From: Gymnorhina tibicen
Lineage: Eukaryota > Chordata > Aves > Passeriformes > Artamidae
NCBI GenBank assembly: GCA_013399875.1
Contig: VXAZ01007874.1
Span: 895,330-959,329 of the forward strand
DNA: 64,000 nucleotides
Direction of reading: 5' to 3'
In this document: piece after piece, positions 39,459 to 50,770 of the stretch
Numbering within the stretch: position 1 is the first letter of the stretch
Layout of the letters: each line of letters opens with the position of its first letter
Notes under the pieces: model-generated
What the model was told of the DNA's origin: nothing
Seen by the model: the letters and a program-made list of their open reading frames with translations, nothing else
Databases searched by the model: none
Position numbers and translations under genes: made by a program

Positions 39459-40109
39459 TGTGGCGGTGTGCTCTGTCATACCAGATTCGCCCCAGGCGAT
39501 TACCTGGTATGATGAGGACCCCACGGACAGTGCCCACGAGCTTACCACCTTCTCCTCCCCTTAAGCTATCTGTCATCCAGTTGTACCCACCCCTGTCTCC
39601 CCTCAACTGTCTATCACCCAGTTGTATACGCCCATGCTCCACCCCTGAGCAGCTAGTTACCACCCATTGTACCCACCCCCTTGTCAGTCAAGCATCCCCT
39701 CTAGAAAGTTCTCCCCAGTTCACCCCTGGATTGGTCCTTGTTAATCCCCTTCCCCATTGGTTAATATCACCCAATCCCGTTGAGTCTACCCCGGTTCTAT
39801 CTACCCTGATTGGTTCATCCTTGAGTACCCCAAAACCTATAAATGTAGGTGGCTGTCCACCATCCCTGGTTTTTTGGCTCTGGCCCCCTTCAGGCAATAA
39901 AGGCTTGGAACTCCATCCGAGGACCCCTCCTCCTTCTGTATCTCCCGCGGCTTCCCTATCGCCTCCCCTGCTTTACACCTGGTGCCTGCGTAGCACAACC
40001 GGTGCTATTGGAAGTGAGGACGCTCTTCCATCTTATCGCGGCTGTTGCCTGGAGCCTCCTCTGCCCCGGACGGGGCTTGCCTTCCCTGCGACACCCCAGG
40101 GCCGCGATA
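39459..40109 (+). mobile_element. Solo LTR of an endogenous retrovirus (plus orientation)
   Basis: The 651-bp element begins TGTGGCGGTG and ends GGGCCGCGATA. The ends are imperfect inverted repeats; the 3' end probably once read ...GACA. It is flanked by a 5-bp direct repeat, gttca, at 39454-39458 and 40110-40114. Internal order fits an LTR: C/T-rich U3 with imperfect direct repeats (39561-39690), several CCAAT-type boxes (attgg), TATAAA at 39838-39843, AATAAA at 39896-39901, then a GC-rich 3' part. No gag, pol or env sequence and no second LTR is present, so it is a solo LTR left by recombination. The 259-codon frame across it is a composition artefact. It shares two blocks with the LTR at 59534-60138. 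Confidence 0.88.
39561..39690 (+). repeat. Imperfect direct repeats in the LTR U3
   Basis: Three copies of a roughly 40-45-bp unit lie head to tail at about 39561-39601, 39602-39645 and 39646-39690. The shared core is an a/g-rich ct..t.tca.c followed by ccagttgta and then an acccacccc-type C-rich end. A degenerate fourth copy may precede them. Tandem U3 repeats are typical of retroviral enhancers. Confidence 0.6.
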
Positions 40110-43100
40110 GTTCAGATAAGAATGTGAATAGGTGAAGAATGTATAGAGAACTGTTAAGAATGTAGACGTTATTTTTCTTAAAGGATATGAATGAAAGTAG
40201 AGCCAAGATGTGGAAAAAAGTTCCTAACACTTGATAAACTACCTGTAAATATGTGCTGTAAAGCACAATGATGAACAATGGAGGGTTTCTTTAATTGATT
40301 TGTCCACCCCTCACATCCATCGCCCAATTACTTTTCTTAAATTGTAACACAATTTCTTACTCTTTGTAATGAGTAAATGGAATATTCTCTTGATAAAAAC
40401 TACTTCAGCTAAATTTTTCTAAGGTGCAAAGTCTGTGCTCACTTCCTTTGTAGAAACAGTGGAATCTTTCTGAATCTCACTAAACTAAATGCTTGGAATT
40501 GCAGTAAATACACAATTAAGAAAGAACAGCAATTCTGTAGAAGCTAATGATTCCGGAAGACTTTTTAAAAATAAAACCATTTTAAAAGTACCTGTTGTAT
40601 CTCTCTGTGACGAACAGTGGAAAGTATTTTTGTAAGCTGATGAATCTGTTTTTAACAAGTTTAGCAAAGTCTCTTTCAGACTCATTTCTTTAACTTATTA
40701 AATATGTACTGTATCCAAGAGAGTGCCCTTTGCCAAAAGGGCATAGTTTTTTATTTATTATTTTGCTCTTTTAATATAGACTTGTATGTAAGCTGATTTT
40801 AAAAATTTAGTATAAATATGTAATAAATCAGAATAAATAGAAATAAATCTGAATTTTGGTTTCTGAAAGATGGCAGCCAATGACATGCTGTTCTTCTGCA
40901 TTAATTGTTGAAATGAAATGGTGTTTCATCTAACAAATGCCAAAAAGTATTCTTATAATTGAATCACCAAAATGAATTATTGCTAAAAAAGACAGTGATT
41001 TAAAGTTTTGTGCTATTAGACCTTTTTATTTTGTTGGAGTTTTGTGCACCCTAACCTCTCTGTACCATGATTCTACTTTGTGCCACTACTCCCCTGTGAT
41101 AGCTTTAGAGCCAGTTTCCCAGTCTTATTTTGCCATTTGTTTCATTGGTTTTTTGGGATTCTTTTGTTTCTGTAGTTTTTTCCTTTCTTTTTCTTGTGCT
41201 GCTTTGAGGAATAGTCAGAAATCCTTCTCAATATTTACCTTCAAAATCTTTCTTAGGACCTGATCCGCTTGTGGTGCCTAGAAATACTGTGTAATGTTAT
41301 ATGCGTTAACATAATTCATCAAACTTGGGACTTTTTAACTTTTATGGGCTTGTTGAGAATGTTTCAAGACCCTTAAGCTTTGCAGATTCTGAAGAACTAA
41401 TTCCATCAGGTCTGAAACAAAACAACAACAACAAAAGCCCTGAAAATCAAAGTTGTTCTGATTGCTGGAGTCTGCCTTTTGACTAGCAAATACACAGCTC
41501 CAAGCACGAGATGCAAATTTGATGTGGGAAAAAAAAATAATAAAAAAAGCTGTCAACACTGCTTTTGTGGCTACTACGAACAACTTAACTCAGGAGCTTT
41601 TGCCTTCTTCCCTGTTTGTATTGGTCGTGTAAAATGTTAGTGTCACAAAGTGCTCCCGTGTGCTGAAGAGATGAGTGTACAGATTTTACATCGTTAACAC
41701 TGGCACAATCCTTGCTTAAGAGCCTGTCTTAGGAATGGGAAAGCTGCACACCTGTCTTTGAGTTTCTGGGTGGGAGTTTAAGCTAAATCCTCTGGACCAG
41801 TTGTAAGTGCCATATGGGGCTGAAGGAGTTAAGGATTAGAGGTTCTTTTTAGGCAATTGTAATTAAAAGGGATTAAGCAGCTGCCTAAAGAAGAACCCTT
41901 AATTTTCTTTGCATGTCTATATGATTTTAATCCTTGGGTTTTCAGGTTTTTTTCCATAATGTCAATATTAAGAGCCAAGTCCGCCTTCTTTCACCAGTGG
42001 CTACTAATATGGGTGAGACCAGAGCAAGTGGGCTTAATTGGAAAATATTCCGTACTGCTGACTGTGCTATGAATGACAGCAGAAGGTTCATGTTAGGAAT
42101 AGTTTTGTGCTGCAGATAAAAGGAATTACTGATTACTGGATAAGCAGATAACAATGAACACTGGTTCAGACACATAAAGCCTAATCTTCAGTCACGTTGA
42201 CAATTTTCAGACCAACTACTGGTTTGCTTAACAAAGCATTCATTTACGGTGGTAGGTACTCCAAATGAGGAATGTGACTGTTACTGTGGGTGAAGAAAAA
42301 GGCTCTTTTTCTCTTTAGATTACCTTTTTAGCTAATTACTTCTGATCTCTAGTTTGATATTGAGTTTTTTGAAGTCTGTAAAAGTATTCACCACCTGAGG
42401 TACCCATATAAACACAATATTCCTTTAATGCTGCCAACTGTGGCAATCATAGGTTAGAGGAATAAGGACACAGAGCTTGTTCTCTCCTGTTAACTGTTAA
42501 ATAATTAACCTTATAATTGTGTTCACTTAAGAATCACAGGAAAATGCCCTAAAATACAGTGCATTTCAGAACATTGTCTCCCTCAGTCATGGCTGTGTCT
42601 ATGAGGTGCAAAGCAGATAGAGAGCACTGATTGAATTTGATCACCGGCTTGGTGTGACCTGATTGGGGTTACAGTCACCGGAGGCTCTGTGGGGAATTAT
42701 CCAAGTAGGAAATATTTGTTTGTATCTAGATGGTATCAGCTTCCACAGCCAGCATGCAGCTCCTCCCTGACCTGCAGGGACACAGCTGCAAGCAGACAGC
42801 TTCCATCTGAGCCATCCCCAAGTGAGACAACAGAGACAGGGGCTGGCACTGTACAGGTGGTAATTAACTTCTGTCTACAGGGACTGCTGCTATTCCAGTA
42901 AACAACGACTTTCCATGGATTCTGGGAGACTCTTTTTGTTAAAGCAGAGATCTATTTTACTGAATGTACTACCAGTCTGTTTTCTTTTGCTTTCAATCTA
43001 CTTGGTGGATAATCACCAAATAGCCTCCTAAAGTATTTGAAAATTTGCCTGGAGCAGGTTCAGATCTTATCATGTCTCTAATGGTTACATTTTATTGGAA

Positions 43101-46100
43101 GCTTTGTGGACAGACAGATAAGGGAAGCTTATGAATGTGAATTTCCATGGTATCACAGTACAAAACAACCCCATAGCACAGAAAAATTGGAGTGAACTTT
43201 AACTCTAGTTTAACAACTCTGTATTTTGTTTATTTTGGATAGGCTTTCATATGGCTACTAACCTGTAGGACCTGCGAATTTTGGCATTTTTGGTGTCTAA
43301 CACTAATTATTTGCTACTTGTGGCAAAAATTTTTTAGCTAAGTTTGCCTACTTAAATCACTGGTTACAGTAGTAGCATTAAATACATAACAAAGCCATAT
43401 TAAACACAGAATATATGTGTGTAAAGCATCAGAGTGAAGAATAAAAGTCTTACTAACTGCAAGGTAAAAAAATTATATTAACAGTTCCAACTTATCACCT
43501 CAGCATGTTTTACTAATACAAACTCATTAAAATGTTGAACCCAATGAGATCACTGCTGGTCTAAATATACTTTGAGTTAATCCTTATTCACTTCAGCATA
43601 ACTAGATATTTCATCTAGTACTTATTTAACTGAAAGTAATCTTCCTTGTCTTTCTAATATTACTGAAAAGTCTTCTTGAAGTATGATCCCATTTTAAGAA
43701 GCAAATTTCAAGGCTATTGTTAATAGAGAAAGTGAAAGCAGGCTGTCAGGTGCGTTCAGCAGTATAAAGACAGCGGATGTTGTCTGTGTATGAGGCAAAC
43801 GTGCCTCAAGTCTGACCAAAAAGAGTAAATCACTAAGCCAACATGCTATCTGCCTGTGACATTAACATAAGACAATTATTTATCATGATTTGTTTACTTT
43901 TCTTACATTGTGTGTTACTCAGCAATTAAAATGGGTAGTTGAAAGTAGAAGAATCTTGCTGACTCAACAGAAACTTTTCCGTGTTTCGCATTTTCCCCAA
44001 GAGTGGGTCATGGGGTACATCCTGAAGTTATAGCTCTAGTAATTTCTGAAGCAAACACTTCAGCCAGTCAAGAAACCTAAAAATTTTGCACTGGTATTTC
44101 AGATTTTCTCATTGGTGATCATAATAAATGTGGACTTGGGCAAAGAGATTTTTGTAAATCCTATGACATGGTTTCAGGTGAATGATAAATTGTCATGAAC
44201 ACTATTTGGATCCTATTATATGTAAACCATGAGAAAGCTCTAAAAGCTCTGGGAAGAGCAGGTCTCTAAATCAGGTTTGAGCAGCATGACTTTTATTTCT
44301 TTCAATGCAACTTCCTGCATGCTCAGGTGGGGCTTTTTCAAGCTTATTTTACTGTTTTAGAGATTAAAGTCATTGCCTCTGATTTCAGGAATAAAAAAAA
44401 CCCCCAACAAACTGAATGTTTAAAAAGTCTTTAGAATAAGCTCATAATGCTGCAACTAAAGTTTTAGCTGTCTGATGTTCAAACTTGGTCAGGATTTAGC
44501 AGACAGCGTTGACATCTTTGCTTTGTGCAAAGGGTCTGTGAATTGCTTTGAGGTTGATCTGTAGTTCATGGCCAGCCTCGTTTCACGCTCTGCTTCAGAA
44601 CTTCAGCAAAAAGTAGTTTTAGCCACATGTGATTCAGACCCTTGTCACCTTTATGGGCAATGTCATGTTGTAGAAATTAAGGTCTTCGGAAAGCCTAGAG
44701 GAGAGACAAGTTAACTGAGAGGGGGATTTTTTGTTGTAGGTTTGGGATTTTTCTTGTTCAGCTGAGGGGAAATGCAGTTTCAAAGCACAGTCTTAGATTT
44801 TGGAGAAGTTGACTTAACATAGGTCATTTATTGTTTGAATTTAAAAATGGGATTGTACATTTACTTAATACCACTAAGTTGTGTAGGGTTGCAAAACAAT
44901 GTTTTTCTTATTGATGAAGCTTGTATTCAGCCCTGAGGTAGCTTTGTAGTGCCAGTGAACAGTCCTGGAACAGCAGTGCTCATCCTGGGAAGCATGGGGA
45001 GGGAACAGACTATGCAAGCTCTGTGCCACCACAACTCTTGTGACTGGAATGGGATGCCAAGTTCCTGCAGTATCTTGGATGTGTCCCTGTGTTAGACCAT
45101 GGCAAGGACTGTATACGTGTCTTTGAACTGCTTTGGAGGCATTATGCATGTCTGGTGAAACTCATTTTTCTGAGGGTGTATTGAAGAAAATCATGCCTGA
45201 AGCTTGTGGACAGAGGAACTGATTTCTGGATACTGCTGGTTAAAGAGAGAAATAGTACAAGCATTTATTTTTCCATTTGTACTTGACAATTATAGCCCTG
45301 GTGTTACCTCAGGTTACTGCTTATTCTTTCTTTTTCTTAGTTATCTGATAAGGACACTTAAAACTTGGAATCGCCTACGACTTTTGTGTGAATATTGAAA
45401 TGGAAGTAATTAAACTGTATTTATGAGTGCACTTGACCCTGATCTGTTCATAAAACCCAGTAAATGTTAGGTGGAAAATGGACTATAGCTACTGTGCTAG
45501 TTTCTGCAGTTTGTAGAAATCAAATGGCTTAAAAGAAATTATTCTTCATTTTTGCTCCACGGAGAGATTTCATCTAACAGACATCCTGGTCAAAATACCC
45601 ACTGGAAAAAGTAAAATTTGTGAGAACATTGGAGGTCTTGGAGAGACCAGACTCTTGTCTGTCTGGTCTTCTCACAAGCATTTCCAGGAACTGGGTAATG
45701 CTGGCTGCATTAACACAGGCTGATCTATCCCTCTTACCTAGAGATCACTATACTTTTAAATACTTTTTCTGACCTGGTGTGTCCACAAAGAGTCTGGACT
45801 TTCTTCACTATTAATAGAATTAGCCAATATAAATAGGTGTTGAGGGTTTTTGTTTTCCTTTTTCCTTCAATATGAGGTATCAATAAAGTTGGCAAGTTCT
45901 TACTTTGGTCTGAAGTTCTTGTACATCAGGAATACATTTTTGAATGTTACTTTTGTTGTTGTGCAGTTAACTTAAATAATGGAAAGTATTATTCAGCTGT
46001 TTTCAATTACTATTGTGAAATCTGGAATAATTTAGATGTGCCTTGCTAGCAATCAATTCTTTCTGTTTTGACAAACTTGGTAGTGTCTAAACCATAAACT

Positions 46101-48017
46101 TTCTTTTATGAATTATGGTTACTTGGTGTTTTCTTTGTCCTAACCCATTTCTGTTCTTGATCAGAAATGCAAACTGTCTACTTCTAATATTGTATCAGTT
46201 TGTGTAATCAAAAAATAAAAAGCATTATTTAGGACTAGATTGATATGGTGTAGTCAAAAGGTCATTGATGGAGTTGCAGGGGTTTAAAAAAGCTGAATAA
46301 CAGTTTCTGTTGAAGGGGTTGAAACAGGAGTGGTTATGTTATGAGATGAATGTTAATGTTTATGCTATGAAATGAATGTTATAATTTTTTGTGTTCTATG
46401 GGATATACTTCTGTCTTTTATTTCCCTGCAGCTGACATTAAGAGCGGGACATATGCAGCTGCTGTCCCAGCAGTCCTATGTGAAATTTTCATCTCTGACA
46501 CCTTGCAGGGAAGTGCCATTGTAATAGGGTACTCTTCAAGTAGAAGTGTGGAGTAAAAGACACTGGGGGCAAAACCCGCCACAAATATTTGGATAATAAT
46601 TGCACTAAAGAACAAACAGTTATCTAGCAAGCCTTTTTACATGTGAGGTTTTGTAGGGAACTTTTTCCAGCTATGATTTAACTTCCCCAAAGCAAAGCCA
46701 TTTGCTAATTCCATTCACCTCCATGCCTATTTTACTTCAAGGAGAGTCCCTCAAAGGTTTCCTCACAGGTACTCTCAAAGGAAACATAGTACTATTTATG
46801 GTTTTGTATTAAGAAGCAAATAGTCATGTTGCATACATGGTTCAATGTATGAATCATTTCTCAAGGAAAGTGCGTATTTTTCAGATCAAAGACTTGAGTC
46901 TTCTGTAAATAATCAAAGCAGTTTTACGGAACTGTTTTTGCGATTGATATTTGACATTCTACTGAAATGTTTCACACAGGAATTTACTATTTATGTTTGA
47001 GTTTTTGGTTTGTTCTTTGGAGGAAGAACATGGACTTCAGTTTCCTATATTTTAATCATTTGCATGAACATGCGTTTGTGTATTTACAGTATACTAATAA
47101 GGATCCTTAGGGCTCTAGTGGGAGTAAATTTAGCAAAAAAAAGAAGGCAGAGAAATTCTGGACACATATGTCAGGCTGGTTAAATCACAAGTACTGGCTG
47201 TAACAGTATTATGCAGAGTAACTGATCTTGTGACTTGTGATCCACAAATTTCACTAAGATTGATTTGGTGAGCAAAAATAGCCTTACATAAGATCAATGG
47301 CCTTAAGTATGGTTAGCAGTAAGTATCATGTATGTGAATATTAGTTATGACTGCTTGGTGAAAGCTCCTTAGATTGGTGGACTCAACAGAAAAATGTATG
47401 TCAGTATGAAACCACAAGAACAACTGGAAGAGAAAGACCATGTCCTTGATTGTTTTGATGCTAATAATACACTCTGGACATTCTGTCAGCATGGGATGTA
47501 ATTCTGCCTAAGTGAAGAGTGGTTTGTGTATGTATTTCTGTGTTGGATTTTTCTCTCTTTGCTGTGCAACTCCTTATTTAGTGTTCAGTTTATTATTTAT
47601 GCAACAGTTCATCCTTTAAGGTGACCAGAATGAACAGAGGCCCTGTGGGATAAAATGAAAGGGAAGGAGGGTGTTGTGAAGATGTGCATGCCTTTGACTT
47701 ATATTTGTTAGGTTCCAAGAGCATCTAGAAGTTTTCTGCTAAAGAAACCTCCTTGATTAATGCTGTTTGAGGCTCTTGAAGTGTAGCCTTTGCTAGGTTA
47801 CAAAACAGACTGTGAAAGGTAGACTTCATAATGTATAGGTGTGGATGTTTTGAAGCCAAAAAAAGCAGCTTAATACATATTGTCTCTTTAAGCATTTTTT
47901 TCTAAAACTGCCTATACCTTTTAGTGAACAAATATTTATATAGAAAAACTGATATTCAAATACGATATGTTTCTACTTTTAATCTTTTCCTGTTTTCCCT
48001 TTTCCTCCTCTCCTCAG

Positions 48018-48074
48018 TCTGTGTGTGATCATTGCTGCTGACTGCTGAACTATAACATCGCTGTGATGAATAAA
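48018..48074 (+). other. Candidate terminal exon: strong acceptor followed by AATAAA
   Basis: A pyrimidine tract of over 30 nt ending cctcag at 48017 is a near-ideal splice acceptor, and AATAAA follows at 48069-48074. All frames of the short segment close quickly, so it would encode at most a few C-terminal residues or belong to a non-coding RNA. No upstream exon was identified. Strong acceptors arise by chance in DNA this rich in T and C, so confidence is low. Confidence 0.15.
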
Positions 48075-50550
48075 CTAAACAAACTTAACCTGATGTTCAG
48101 GTCACTGACTGGATTAGCAAGAGTTTAAAAAACCTCAAAACCCAAAAGTTTTATTGCAGATGTATCTTATCAAGCTGCTCCTTTTTAGCTGTTTCCCCTT
48201 CTGGGCATTAAATGACTTTTGGGCTGTGTTTTTGAAAGTTTATCTCCTCTTTGGCTTTCTGATGCCTTTTTGCACAGACCTGACCCAGCTATGTTTGGAG
48301 TATTTGGGATTGTTGGGCTGCTGTTCTGCAGGCACAACAATTATTACTAGTAGGCCTGCAACAACTGTATTTTCAGGCACTGATATGAAATAAAAGAAGC
48401 TGTCTTGCTATTCCAGTCTCAGCGAAGAGATTTGAATGCCTCGTTGACAGTGACTTCTGCAATTTTGCAATTGCAGTTAATTTTTGAACAAAATAGTAGA
48501 TAAAAATAAATTCCAGAATAATATTGGGTTCCTGAAATCCTAGCTTAGGAATTTTGGAGAATAAAGAGGATTCCTCTAGTTTAAAAGCTATACAATATTT
48601 ATTGCAAACCTGCTCCCTTGAAAATATTTGGGAAATATTTACTTGATATATGGGAATATTGCAGAACCTGTGTAAATTTTTTTTCTTTTCAGCATGAAAT
48701 GTGAAGCCTTTTAATTTATGACTCATAAAACCACTGTGGCAATGACACTAAAGTCTGTAGTTTGGAGCTGGGATCAAACTGAAGAAAGGAAGAACAGATG
48801 TTAATTCACCAAGAACTTGATTCCCTGTGATTCTATTCCCTGAGTGGTTTATGATACAAGCAACTCACAGTTTGAAGACGAAGCTGAGGAAAATGAAGTG
48901 CGATAGGAATGACTTGACTGTCGCTCCCAAAGAAATATGTAAATGCATGAAAGGGAGGGGAGCACTCTTCCCTGTAGGGAGGTGTGTCAGATGCTATGGA
49001 AATAAAAAAGCAACTTCTTTTGTATGTTGTATATTGATTGCTCTGTCAAGCACAGTGATCTCGGAATTGATCTGCTGTTCTGCCACGCTTCATGCCCTGT
49101 CTTTTGCCTTAATGCAGCACTAGAAACAGTTGTGGTAAGTGGAAATATTACTTAAAATATTTTTAATCTCAGCAAGTAAGAAATAATGCTTCATCCGACC
49201 AGAAGTGTTGTCAGTCAGTGCTGTTAGTGCAAACTCACACAGGGAGTGTGAACATACTAATTTGAGCATTAGGGAACTTTTGTTTAATCATATTGTATGT
49301 GCTTAGGCCATATATTTTTTACTGTGAGGTATAAAAAAAAATCACACTCACCGTGTCTTCTGTGTTCAGCTGAACTTGTAGGTCTGTCTCTCAAATTTTC
49401 TTTAATGAGTAGAAATACATTAAGTTTCACATTTCCCAACCTCTACCCCATGTAAGAAAAAAATTAGAAACATCATAAAATAAAAAAAAAATCAGATCAG
49501 AATATTTTCATTTTCGTCTCTACAATGATTTCAGGACTTTTTCATTGAGCACTTTTCTTTTACTGCTTTTGATTAAACAATGTGCTAGGCTTCTTGGTCC
49601 AGGACTATATTCCTGTGTGATATGCTCTGCCGCTCTGTGGAATGTTTGCCTGCCTTCATATCACTGACTCTAGCTAAAATGCTTTTTCTGCTTATACATG
49701 AAAGAGTACAAGTATTTCTTTTACCAAACATGCTTAGAAGTTCAGGGAAACCCATGCTTGAAAGACAGAATTATTTTGGAAAAGTCATTTTCCAGTTGAT
49801 GCTGAAGCCTAACACTAAACACTGAATGAGCTATGTAGGTATTGGAACACAAAATGCACTACACAAAGTGTTGGCAGATGCTGTTTTCATAATATTTGGT
49901 GGTGTTCCTTAAACACAAAATGCAGTGCCTGCCAATTCTTTGGAGCAGACTGCACGTTTATTGCAAAATGCCTACGTTATCTCATGAACAACTGGAATCT
50001 GTCTTTCTGTGAAGTAAGGGGGATCCAGCTGCAAGAAGTTCTTATATGAAGGGTTAATTTCAAGTGATTTTGTTGTTATGGCAAGAGTGCAACTCAGCTG
50101 GAAATAGTCTGTGTAACACCCAGTCCCTTGGAAGCTCTCCCATCTGTGGGGAGCAAAGGCATGTTTAAGTTCATGGAAGAAAATCCCTTTTTCCTTCTCC
50201 TGTCTCTTGAACTTAAGCAGGCACTTAACATTTTTTCGTGCAGAGCTGTTTATATCAATGACTGGTTTGTTCAGAAGATGCAAAAAAAAGCTTCTAATGA
50301 TTACTTCAGGATATACCTTTTAAATGCAAAATGGATCACTAGTTTCCTCTCCTTGGAATGCTGTTCTGTCTCCAGTGTGTTCTGAGTTTATTGCAGGCCA
50401 TTTTCTTTTCAGATAAAATTGTTCCCAAGGCAGTTAAGAACCATAACTTACATATTAGTTGTTATGTTTCTTCCTTTTTTTTGGGAAGAATGTTGAGTTA
50501 GAGGCTCAGCAGCTACAAAAATATCCCAACACTCCAGCTTCTTTTATTTC

Positions 50551-50770
50551 TTAATTTAAAGACAAACTTGTAGGCTTTTGAAGGAAGGGATCTTTGCATC
50601 TTCCATTCTTTATAAATAACCGTGACTGGGACTTCTTTCCCCTGCACCAGAGCCTCTCTCCTGTCACTTGTAACAGGCTGCAGTCCCCATGTGGGTCATG
50701 GGTCCTTGCTGTGGCCATCAGCACTCGGTTGGTCAGCTTGAGAAGGCACTTCTTCAGCTGCAGCAAAGCT
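50551..50770 (-). other. Possible coding exon or relic, unrecognised
   Basis: On the minus strand a good acceptor (ctttcttgacatctcttcag) precedes about 50777, after which an open frame reads YPALLQLKKCLLKLTNRVLM and continues about 70 codons to a stop at 50551. Base composition is higher in G and C than the flanks and the peptide is balanced rather than low-complexity. No domain was recognised and no donor is needed if it is terminal. A plus-strand frame (50594-50776) overlaps, so chance or an old inserted fragment remain possible. Confidence 0.15.

Noticed and set aside
39356..40135. 259-codon plus-strand open frame
   Set aside because: It covers the solo LTR from edge to edge; the Pro/Ser/Leu-rich translation reflects the C/T-rich LTR, not a retroviral or cellular protein.
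48061..48112. Possible C/D box snoRNA (tgatga ... ctga)
   Set aside because: The box spacing is too short, there is no terminal stem, and the tgatga overlaps the poly(A) signal context.
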